Part shown: positions 42,107 through 48,889 of the stretch, one piece after another | Position numbering within the stretch: the stretch's first letter is position 1 | Layout: each line of letters begins with the position of its first letter | DNA from: an uncultured Mucilaginibacter sp. | Lineage (GTDB): Bacteria; Bacteroidota; Bacteroidia; Sphingobacteriales; Sphingobacteriaceae | NCBI GenBank assembly: GCA_903891475.1 | Contig: CAITEP010000010.1 | Location: 157,242 to 221,241, forward strand | Reading direction: 5' to 3' | DNA length: 64,000 nt | Position numbers and translations under genes: made by a program | The notes under the pieces: model-generated | Told to the model about the DNA's origin: nothing | Database searches by the model: none | Seen by the model: the letters and a program-made list of their open reading frames with translations, nothing else

Positions 42107-42757
42107 TTGGGTAAAGACAAATTAAAACGTTTTGCTGAGGTGGATACTTTTAGCAATGTACTGCAATTAGACGCCGGAAAACCTTTAAAGGGCTTATGGG
42201 CGAAAGACTTTTTTAAAAACACCAATCCTGTTGTGCTAGAGCTTGCCTGCGGAAAGGGCGAATACGCCGTTAACTTGGCAACGTTATTTCCGGAAAAAAA
42301 CTTTATAGGGATTGATTATAAGGGCAACCGTATTTGGCGTGGTGCAAAAACGGCATTGGAGGATGGCATACACAATGTTGGCTTTTTGCGGATACAAATT
42401 GAAACCATACTGGAGTATTTTGAACTCGGCGAAATTGATGAAATTTGGATCACCTTCCCCGACCCGCAACCTCAGGAAAGCAGGGAGAAGAAGCGCTTAA
42501 CCTCACCACGATTTTTGGAAAAATATAAAACCATATTGAAACCCGGCGGAGCCATCAACCTAAAAACTGATAACGATGGCTTTTATAGCTATACGCGTGA
42601 AAAGATATTGGAGCAAAACCTGAACTTGCATATAAAAACGGAAGACCTTTACCACTCTGAATTTGTAACGGATGTATTGGCTATTAAAACCTATTACGAG
42701 AAAAAATACCTGAAAGAAAACAAAAACATCAATTACCTAAAGTTTTCATTTGATTAA
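42107..42757 (+). CDS. trmB: tRNA (guanine-N7-)-methyltransferase
   Basis: TrmB methylates G46 in tRNA to m7G. The 216-aa Rossmann methyltransferase has the SAM motif VLELACGKGEYAVNLA, IGIDYKGNRIWRGAKTA, and the TrmB signature EIWITFPDPQPQESREKKRLTSPRFL. The start codon is TTG at 42107: translation from it gives MGKDKLKRFAEVDTFSNV, the normal family start, and no ATG is available before the conserved region. It lies 38 bp after the symporter and 2 bp before the alkyltransferase-like gene. Confidence 0.95.
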   Translation: MGKDKLKRFAEVDTFSNVLQLDAGKPLKGLWAKDFFKNTNPVVLELACGKGEYAVNLATLFPEKNFIGIDYKGNRIWRGAKTALEDGIHNVGFLRIQIETILEYFELGEIDEIWITFPDPQPQESREKKRLTSPRFLEKYKTILKPGGAINLKTDNDGFYSYTREKILEQNLNLHIKTEDLYHSEFVTDVLAIKTYYEKKYLKENKNINYLKFSFD

Positions 42758-42759
42758 GG

Positions 42760-43089
42760 ATGGAGGAGCCCAATTTTTTTGATAAGGTATATCAAGTGGT
42801 TAGGTTGATACCAGCTGGTAGGGTAACCTCATACGGCGCTATTGCTGCCTATTTAGGTACTAAAGGTTCGGCACGTATGGTTGGGTATGCCATGTTGGCC
42901 TCTTCAAAGGCCTATCCACCAGTCCCGGCTCACAGAGTGGTAAACCGTAGCGGATTATTAACCGCCAAGTTCCATTTTGGTGGCAACCTAATGCAGGAAC
43001 TATTGCAAAGTGAGGGCATCACCGTAATAGACGACCAAATTAAGGATTTTAAAACACACTATTGGGACCCCGCACAGGAGCTTTTGTAG
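42760..43089 (+). CDS. Alkyltransferase-like protein (ATL), non-catalytic MGMT relative
   Basis: A 109-aa protein matching the DNA-binding domain of O6-methylguanine-DNA methyltransferase. The active-site motif PCHRV is PAHRV here, with Ala57 at the Cys position, so it cannot accept alkyl groups. VYQVVRLIPAGRVTSYGAIAAYLG and GSARMVGYAM (recognition helix and Arg finger) are preserved. ATL proteins bind O6-alkylguanine lesions and flag them for nucleotide excision repair. It follows trmB by 2 bp, suggesting a shared transcript. Confidence 0.9.
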   Translation: MEEPNFFDKVYQVVRLIPAGRVTSYGAIAAYLGTKGSARMVGYAMLASSKAYPPVPAHRVVNRSGLLTAKFHFGGNLMQELLQSEGITVIDDQIKDFKTHYWDPAQELL

Positions 43090-43101
43090 GTAATACGCGC
43101 C

Positions 43102-43383
43102 TTAAAATTTTAAATTTTCTTTCAGCCAGTTTTGAACTTCTTCCTGACTGGTCACCTCAACAGGTAAACTGTTATGGATCAGTTTTTCCATTTTATTGCC
43201 AGTGTTAGGGAAACGGTAATCCCATATAATCATTAACCTATTAATCAGGTAAACCACTTCGGCGCCTTCTTCTTTGTTAAACAAGGTTTGGTCGGGTTTG
43301 CCATTTACATGCGGGTCATGTTGGCCATAAACTGTCCATTTATAATCAGTAAAATGCAAATTCCTCCTCGAAAACAAAATCAT
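43102..43383 (-). CDS. Hypothetical protein
   Basis: A 93-aa cytosolic protein without recognised domains. It starts MILFSRRNLHFTDYKWTVYGQ and ends VEVTSQEEVQNWLKENLKF; the middle has NKEEGAEVVYLINRLM. It is convergent with the ATL gene (12-bp gap). Codon usage and length look like a real gene, but no function can be given. Confidence 0.65.
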   Translation of the reverse strand: MILFSRRNLHFTDYKWTVYGQHDPHVNGKPDQTLFNKEEGAEVVYLINRLMIIWDYRFPNTGNKMEKLIHNSLPVEVTSQEEVQNWLKENLKF

Positions 43384-43479
43384 GGCACAAATAAATTTGT
43401 TAAAGCTACTGATAATAAACTGGTATTTAGGTTTTAGTTTGGGATAAGGTAATAAATAATGCTAGGTTAATTGGGCTAT

Positions 43480-44412
43480 TTACTGCAAGCCGATTCTTTT
43501 AATTTCAACTGGAGTTACTTCAAAACCGGCAGCCTTCAATTGATTTATTAATCCATTTTTATAATTTAGATGACTAATCCCAACCGCTACAAAACAGTTA
43601 TCTTTATTAAAAGCATTAATTAATTTCGGCATCCAAAGGTTGTTGCGAAGTGTAAGCTCTGAACCATCACTTTCATCGTCTCGAGGTGCTTTTTTTGTAA
43701 AATAATAGTTGTATTGAAGATTTTTATAATTTTTAATAACATTATAATATTTTGATAAGGTTAAATCTGATTTTTGCAACGAATTTGCTAACTCTTCAAT
43801 ATCTTTAGCCAATACTTTAGGGTTTTGATTTTGAATGAAATTTGTAACAGTTTCGTACAAATTATCAAGTGAAGTAACCTCTCGATTTTTGGTATTTGCA
43901 TTCTTTGAAAAGAAATGATCTAAAACATCCTCTTCCGTTGTTTTAATATGAAAACGAGAGGCGTAATCGTTTAATAACAGCCATTGTAACAATGATAAAA
44001 CTACTATTGGTTGTGGATTTTCATGAAATAAAGTGTCAATATCTCCCCAATTTATAGATTTTGTATAACAATTAACTATATTAAAACATTTGTTTGAAAA
44101 AATTTTGCGCGGTAAAATTGCAGGTCCTAGGTAAGGTTTTCTAAAAGAATCTATAATCCGGTTTTCAGTATCTTTGGTAATAGTTCCTTCAATTAAAATA
44201 TGTTTTGCGTTTATAAATTTATCTTTTACCAATGTTATTGAATCCAACCATGATTCACCGAAAATATGCATTGTTCCAAAAAGGTAGGACACATTATATG
44301 AACGGGGATCCTTAACCTCCCATAACATCGTATGTGGAGAATTAGTTTTTTGAGCCAATAAAAGCTGTGTATAGCTTAAAAAAGCGATCAATAAGGTTGA
44401 AAATTTAAACAT
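43480..44412 (-). CDS. TraB/GumN family protein, exported
   Basis: A 310-aa protein of the TraB/GumN (erythromycin-esterase-like/TIKI) fold, a putative metalloprotease family. The signal peptide spans residues 1-20 (YTQLLLAQ). Diagnostic features are SYLFGTMHIFGESW (the GTxH motif, here GTMH) and the terminal DNCFVAVGISHLNYKNGLINQLKAAGFEVTPV (GxxH). Active-site His, Glu and His are plausibly kept. The gene is AT-rich compared with the genes around it. It lies alone between the ATL/hypothetical pair and the molybdoenzyme operon. Confidence 0.88.
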   Translation of the reverse strand: MFKFSTLLIAFLSYTQLLLAQKTNSPHTMLWEVKDPRSYNVSYLFGTMHIFGESWLDSITLVKDKFINAKHILIEGTITKDTENRIIDSFRKPYLGPAILPRKIFSNKCFNIVNCYTKSINWGDIDTLFHENPQPIVVLSLLQWLLLNDYASRFHIKTTEEDVLDHFFSKNANTKNREVTSLDNLYETVTNFIQNQNPKVLAKDIEELANSLQKSDLTLSKYYNVIKNYKNLQYNYYFTKKAPRDDESDGSELTLRNNLWMPKLINAFNKDNCFVAVGISHLNYKNGLINQLKAAGFEVTPVEIKRIGLQ

Positions 44413-44476
44413 TATTCCTCTAAATTATTTATAAAATAGAGCATTTTCATAAAATATTATAGGTATAAAATCTACC

Positions 44477-45265
44477 TTACAATCCCGAATAATAATCGTA
44501 CCCCTGCTCGGCCCAATAATCGCGCGGACGGGTATTGCTAAAGGTAATGGTACCTATGCGTTTCAGGTTTTTTATGCCATACTTTACCGGGATAATGAGT
44601 CGCAAAGGTGCGCCATTTCCTAAAGGTAAGGGCTTATCATTTACCTCATAAGCTAAAATGGTTTGGGGATGTACCGCGCTCGGCATATCAATACCAACGT
44701 AATAGGCTTTATCGGGCGTTTCCATACCTACATATTGCATTTGGGTATATTCGCCCAAGTGGTAATGTTCAATCAAATCAATAAACTTTACCCCAGCCCA
44801 ATGCGATATCTGATCCCAGCCTTCTACGCACTTAAAATCATAAATAAGCTCGGTTTTGGGTAGTTTCTTTAACTCATCCAAGGTAATTTGTAAAATCTCG
44901 CCACCTTTTTTAACAATTTCCAGCTTCCAGGTCGCAGGGTCGAATTTTTTATTGCTTTCAATACCTATATCGCTATTTACCCTAACATGTTTGGCAGCCC
45001 TGCTTTTTGGGTAGGTTTTAACCAAATGGTTGCTGCTAAAAAAATTCCTGAAAATGAGTTCCGTATTGTTTAGCGCTCGGCGTAAGGGCGCTTTTGCTCC
45101 TGCTGTTATACCGGCTGTTTCTTCGGGCGAATTTGAGAGCCACCGCCAGCCACCAAAGGCCGAACCAGCCAGTACCGCGAAACCGGCGAAAGAGATAAAG
45201 TTACGCCTGTTTATTTGTTGCTCAACGGTAAGTTCCTTTTTTTCCTTAGTTGTTTTCGTTTCCAT
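44477..45265 (-). CDS. Molybdopterin-dependent oxidoreductase (MsrP/YedY-like)
   Basis: A 262-aa catalytic subunit of the sulfite-oxidase superfamily. The Tat signal NRRNFISFAGFAVLAG lies at residues 19-34, after an unusually long polar n-region. The molybdenum ligand Cys146 sits in YDFKCVEGWDQISHWAGV, as in MsrP (FRCVEAW). Other matches are TPDKAYYVGIDMPSAVHPQTILAYEVNDKPL and GAPLRLIIPVKYGIKNLKRIGTI. MsrP reduces oxidised methionine in periplasmic proteins, but other family members act on different substrates. It overlaps the cytochrome b gene by 20 bp, so the two are coupled; MsrQ is replaced by that cytochrome b. Confidence 0.88.
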   Translation of the reverse strand: METKTTKEKKELTVEQQINRRNFISFAGFAVLAGSAFGGWRWLSNSPEETAGITAGAKAPLRRALNNTELIFRNFFSSNHLVKTYPKSRAAKHVRVNSDIGIESNKKFDPATWKLEIVKKGGEILQITLDELKKLPKTELIYDFKCVEGWDQISHWAGVKFIDLIEHYHLGEYTQMQYVGMETPDKAYYVGIDMPSAVHPQTILAYEVNDKPLPLGNGAPLRLIIPVKYGIKNLKRIGTITFSNTRPRDYWAEQGYDYYSGL

Positions 45266-45962
45266 TTGCTGTTGTAGGTTGTACAGGTGTTTCTGTAATT
45301 AATTCGGCAGGCTCATTGATTACTTCAAATCCGGATATAACAGATCTGAAATTATTCCATCCCGCTAATATTACTTGCACAATGTGGATGATAAAAAAGA
45401 ATACATAGCCTAGCGTTAAAACAAAGTGCAATACCCTGGCGAAATGGTAACCACCGCATAACCGGGTGAGGTAATAAAATTGCACGGGTTTATAAATGGC
45501 CAATCCGGTAATCAGGGAGCCCAAACCCATTATGATAATAGCCGTATAGGCTATGCGTTGCGCGGCATTGTATTTATTTTGAGGTGGAGCAGTTTTGCGG
45601 ATATGTAAATCGTGCAGCAGCACCAACCAAGCCTCTTTAAACGAATTCTTTTTCGGAACCAGCTCCCGCCACTCGCCTGATATAACGGAGTATATAACAT
45701 AAAACACCCCGTTCAGCGCGAAAAACCACATGAACAAAAAATGAAAAGCCATACCTTCTGAAAGCCTGTGCGGAATTTTTAAGGCATGATAAAACCATTC
45801 CGGAAAAAAGCTAAAAAACTTATGCCCAAACAGGGTAATGGTATATTCGTCGTTCGCCCAATAAATCAGCATCCCGCTCCATATCATGATGGTTAAAATG
45901 GGGAAATTTACCCAATGCGTCCAGCGCATCAACAAGGAATGTTTTTCTTTGATTACCTTCAT
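45246..45962 (-). CDS. Cytochrome b561-type membrane protein, haem partner of the molybdoenzyme
   Basis: A 238-aa inner-membrane protein with four to five helices, of the bacterial cytochrome b561/Ni-Fe-hydrogenase b-subunit group (Pfam Cytochrom_B_N-like). Likely haem-ligand histidines are in SLLMRWTHWVNFPIL, LSEGMAFHFLFMW and YHFARVLHFVLTLGYVFFFIIHI. The C-terminus is cytosolic and rich in Pro, Thr and Asn. It overlaps the MsrP-like gene by 20 bp, so it most likely delivers quinol electrons to it. It is not MsrQ, which belongs to a different membrane family. Confidence 0.85.
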   Translation of the reverse strand: MKVIKEKHSLLMRWTHWVNFPILTIMIWSGMLIYWANDEYTITLFGHKFFSFFPEWFYHALKIPHRLSEGMAFHFLFMWFFALNGVFYVIYSVISGEWRELVPKKNSFKEAWLVLLHDLHIRKTAPPQNKYNAAQRIAYTAIIIMGLGSLITGLAIYKPVQFYYLTRLCGGYHFARVLHFVLTLGYVFFFIIHIVQVILAGWNNFRSVISGFEVINEPAELITETPVQPTTANGNENN

Positions 45963-45975
45963 AATGAGTACAGCG

Positions 45976-46023
45976 TAATTTTATGGGAGTAAAAATATTT
46001 TGAAATTTACTCCCATAAAATTA
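45976..46023. repeat. 18-bp perfect inverted repeat
   Basis: TAATTTTATGGGAGTAAA (45976-45993) is perfectly repeated in inverted form at 46006-46023, with a 12-nt spacer. It lies in the 78-bp gap between the DUF1223 gene and the cytochrome b gene, both minus strand. No T run follows on the minus strand, so it is either an RNA hairpin that limits readthrough or a protein-binding site. Confidence 0.85.
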
Positions 46024-46040
46024 AACAAATATTTTGTTCT

Positions 46041-46832
46041 TTATATTTTAGCTTCGGTATTATTTTCGGCTACTTGGTTGGCCCTGTTTGCTCCGGTAAT
46101 AACGCCATTCCCTTTATTTTGCAAAATGCCTATAATCTCCCAAGTAGCGGCATCATATCCCATTGGATAGGTTACCGCAGTTTGTCCTTTTGCTTGTTCT
46201 AATTCAACTTTTTGCAGTTTTCTTACTATTTGCACATGCGAAAGTGTTTGTCCGCTATTTTCTCCACGCTCTACTTTTGTTGTCGCATTTTTTTGTACAA
46301 AGGCAATTAATAAAGTTGTGTTTTTATAATCACCGCTAACGGCATATTTAATTTGTCCGTTGTTGTTTTGTTTTGAATAGGTGATATTTAAAGCGGTTCC
46401 CCGGCTTTGAAGTAAACCATTATGGATGGCGCTGCGCAAGGTTGATTCTTGCGAGCCCACAAATTCCGTTTTACCATTCACTACTATTTGCGGCGTATAA
46501 ACAGACTGCAGGTTTAAATAATTGGCATAGTCATTTTGACGTTTTGAATATTCGGCACTGCTAAAAACGTCTTTCCAGCCAAGGCGGTTCCAATAGTCAA
46601 CATGGTAAGCTAAAATATAAACCGGAACATCCTTGCTTTCACGTTGTATTTTGGCTACCACTTCATCGGCAGGCGGACAACTAGAACAACCCTCCGAGGT
46701 AAATAACTCCACCACGGCAAAACCTGTATTGGTCGCTTTGATTTTGTTCACCTTGCTTTTGTTTATAAACGACATGGCTACGAATACCACCACCAAAATG
46801 GCAGGTATGGATAATATTTTAAATGCTTTCAT
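46041..46832 (-). CDS. DUF1223 family protein, exported thioredoxin-like
   Basis: A 263-aa protein of the DUF1223 family, which has a thioredoxin-like fold. The signal segment is residues 1-25 (ILSIPAILVVVFVAMSFI). The CxxC motif is in ELFTSEGCSSCPPADEVVAKI, followed by LAYHVDYWNRLGWKDVF and YTPQIVVNGKTEFVGS, both family-typical. It is the first gene of a minus-strand unit with cytochrome b and the MsrP-like enzyme, and an ECF-like promoter lies directly upstream. The function is unknown; a thiol or redox role in the periplasm is plausible. Confidence 0.9.
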   Translation of the reverse strand: MKAFKILSIPAILVVVFVAMSFINKSKVNKIKATNTGFAVVELFTSEGCSSCPPADEVVAKIQRESKDVPVYILAYHVDYWNRLGWKDVFSSAEYSKRQNDYANYLNLQSVYTPQIVVNGKTEFVGSQESTLRSAIHNGLLQSRGTALNITYSKQNNNGQIKYAVSGDYKNTTLLIAFVQKNATTKVERGENSGQTLSHVQIVRKLQKVELEQAKGQTAVTYPMGYDAATWEIIGILQNKGNGVITGANRANQVAENNTEAKI

Positions 46833-46855
46833 GATTATTCCTTCTTTTTTTGGTT

Positions 46856-46883
46856 TAGTCGGAGGTATTTTAAAAACCTTACA
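46856..46883 (-). promoter_or_regulatory. Probable ECF-sigma promoter of the DUF1223 unit
   Basis: On the minus strand TGTAAG, a 16-nt spacer and CGACTA occur in this order, close to the TGTAAC-N16-CGTCTA form usual for ECF promoters. It ends 23 bases before the DUF1223 start, and AGAAGGA in between is a good ribosome binding site. TGTAAG also occurs at 46984-46989 upstream of the ECF gene. Confidence 0.6.
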
Positions 46884-47014
46884 CTTGTTTTTGCTAAAAT
46901 TGATTTATATAAATATAATCCTTTTATTTTAAAGATTTTAAATCATTTATTAGTTGTTAAAACCAAATTAATATATAGTAATTTGTAAGAAGATAAATGG
47001 ATTAGACCAAGTTT

Positions 47015-47575
47015 ATGACGAACGAACTCAATGCCCAGCAATGGGTTAACCAACATGCCGATTATTTATACAGCTTTGCCATTAGTAGGTTAAACGACGA
47101 AGAGCAGGCGAAAGACTTGGTGCAGGATACTTTTTTGGCCGCCCTTCAAAAAGTGGATAGCTTTGAAGGTAAAGCATCCGAGCGTACCTGGTTAACCGCT
47201 ATTTTGAAGAACAAGATCATTGATGTTTATCGTAAAAAATCATCGGGCTTAAAAATCGTTTCTGAAAGCCATGCGATGGCCGAACAGGAGGTTTTTTTTG
47301 AAGAGGACGGTCATTGGAGTGATAAAAATAAGCCAACAGTTTTTGGGATTGAAAGTGATGGGAAATTAAGTAAGCAAGAATTTAATTCGATCCTCAAAAA
47401 ATGTTTAGAAAAATTACCACCACTTTGGTATGCCGTTTTTACCATGAAAGTTTTAGAAGAAGAAACATCCGAAAATGTTTGTAAGGAATTGATGCTGAGT
47501 TCGTCAAACCTATGGGTTATCGTTCACAGGGCGAAAGTAAATTTGAGGGCATGTTTGCAAAAAAACTGGTTATAG
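47015..47575 (+). CDS. ECF-family RNA polymerase sigma factor
   Basis: A 186-aa extracytoplasmic-function sigma factor. Region 2 is residues about 8-80 (YLYSFAISRLNDEEQAKDLVQDTFLAALQKVDSFEGKASERTWLTAILKNKIIDVYRK), and region 4 is about 125-180 (LPPLWYAVFTMKVLEEETSENVCKELMLSSSNLWVIVHRAKVNLRACL). A 40-residue linker separates them. It is followed 7 bp later by a gene for a zinc-binding anti-sigma-like protein, and is divergent from DUF1223-cytochrome b-MsrP. TGTAAG at 46984 hints at autoregulation, although a fitting -10 is not clear. Confidence 0.94.
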   Translation: MTNELNAQQWVNQHADYLYSFAISRLNDEEQAKDLVQDTFLAALQKVDSFEGKASERTWLTAILKNKIIDVYRKKSSGLKIVSESHAMAEQEVFFEEDGHWSDKNKPTVFGIESDGKLSKQEFNSILKKCLEKLPPLWYAVFTMKVLEEETSENVCKELMLSSSNLWVIVHRAKVNLRACLQKNWL

Positions 47576-47582
47576 GTAATAT

Positions 47583-47855
47583 ATGGTAGCAATAAAAAAG
47601 ATTATTAGAAATTGTAGGCAAGCCACTTTATTGATTGAAAAACAAACAACTGATAAATTGACTGTAAAGGAGTTTTTATCATTAAGGCTTCATTTGCTTT
47701 TCTGTTCGGTTTGCCGTTTGTTTAAAAAGCAGAGCGTGGCCATCAATAAAATGATGATCAACCTGATTAAAGCCGCGGAAACAAATGCTCCCAAACTTGA
47801 TGATGCCTATAAAACAAGCTTGCAGCAGCAAATAGACGAGAAAATAGGTAAATAA
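47583..47855 (+). CDS. Putative zinc-finger anti-sigma factor
   Basis: A 90-aa cytosolic protein with a zinc-binding anti-sigma (ZAS) motif: Cys11 (RNCRQATLLIEKQ), then His37-x3-Cys41-x2-Cys44 (HLLFCSVC). The remaining 46 residues form a charged helix. It lacks a membrane domain, so the anti-sigma would be soluble and may sense redox state directly through its cysteines. The gene starts 7 bp after the sigma factor, the classical arrangement. Function is inferred from motif and context. Confidence 0.85.
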   Translation: MVAIKKIIRNCRQATLLIEKQTTDKLTVKEFLSLRLHLLFCSVCRLFKKQSVAINKMMINLIKAAETNAPKLDDAYKTSLQQQIDEKIGK

Positions 47856-48055
47856 CCAGGTGCTATGTTGGTTACATAATTCTAAACATTAATATAATGA
47901 AGCATCTAATTAAACTAATCCGCCTAAATCTATTGCATAAATCCTAAGCAAAACCTTTAAAATATAACCTACCATTTGCTTTTATTAATGTGTAAATTAG
48001 CACTAAATAATGTTAGCCCGTAATTACATCCTAACTATAAAACCATAACATAAAA

Positions 48056-48649
48056 TTGCTTCCCATAAAACAACCACAACAAGATAATATAAAAAAAGAG
48101 CGAATTATTTTGGGCATTGATCCAGGTACCGCGGTAATGGGTTACGGATTGGTGAAAGAAATAGGCACTAAAATTGAATTGATTAGTTTAGGTGTGGTTA
48201 AAATGGAGAAGTTAGACGACCACATGCTCAAGCTACAACGCATTTTCGAAAAAACTGTTGCCCTGATTGATAATTACCACCCTGATTGTTTGGCTATTGA
48301 AGCCCCTTTTTATGGTAAAAACATACAAGTAATGTTAAAGCTAGGCAGAGCGCAAGGCGTGGCTATGGCTGCCGCGCTTTCGCGCAATGTTGAAATTACC
48401 GAATATGCGCCACGTAAAATAAAACAAGCCATTACCGGCAATGGCAACGCAACCAAGGAACAAGTTGCCGCCATGTTACAAACGCTTTTGAAATTTACCG
48501 AAACCCCCGATTTTTTGGATGCTACAGACGGTTTGGCTGTTGCTGTTTGCCATTCCTTCCAACGCATACCCACAGGAAAAAGTGGCAGTAAAAAATCTTA
48601 TTCGGGCTGGGATACCTTTGTGAAAGACAATGCGAAGCGTATAGTTTAA
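48056..48649 (+). CDS. ruvC: Holliday junction resolvase RuvC
   Basis: RuvC cuts Holliday junctions in homologous recombination, working with RuvAB. The 197-aa protein has the catalytic acids in GIDPGTAVMGYG (Asp), AIEAPFYGKN (Glu) and the DATDGLAVAVCH end (Asp pair), plus RIFEKTVALIDNYHPD and LGRAQGVAMAAALSRN. The start is assigned to TTG 48056, giving a polar 20-residue lead before the conserved IILGIDPG; no ATG or GTG is available in frame between TTG and this motif. The C-terminal 35 residues are longer than in E. coli. Confidence 0.93.
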   Translation: MLPIKQPQQDNIKKERIILGIDPGTAVMGYGLVKEIGTKIELISLGVVKMEKLDDHMLKLQRIFEKTVALIDNYHPDCLAIEAPFYGKNIQVMLKLGRAQGVAMAAALSRNVEITEYAPRKIKQAITGNGNATKEQVAAMLQTLLKFTETPDFLDATDGLAVAVCHSFQRIPTGKSGSKKSYSGWDTFVKDNAKRIV

Positions 48650-48736
48650 TGCCAGCAAAGTTTATTATCTATATGATTTTGATTTTTTAAAACAGCAAGT
48701 TCAGCACTAAATACTACATTTTCCCTTCACAAAATA

Positions 48737-48767
48737 GTTTTGACTATTATTAGGTGGTTTTGACTAT
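48737..48767. repeat. Two 11-bp direct repeats (GTTTTGACTAT)
   Basis: GTTTTGACTAT occurs at 48737-48747 and 48757-48767, start to start 20 bp (about two helical turns). They lie in the gene-free 48650-48889 stretch between the ruvC 3' end and the GMC oxidoreductase 3' end, two genes that converge. Confidence 0.6.
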
Positions 48768-48889
48768 AGTTTAAAGAAGGTTTCCCGTTCCAAATGATGG
48801 TTTTGAAAACAAGAGTAATAGCAATAAAAGTAGTTGTTAGCAAAAGGATATAATATGTACTACCAATATTTTCCCATTGCGGAGCAACT

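Noticed and set aside
43480..44412. Erythromycin resistance gene (TraB/GumN resemblance to erythromycin esterase)
   Set aside because: The GTMH and terminal GxxH motifs place it in TraB/GumN; the esterase active-site pattern is not seen.
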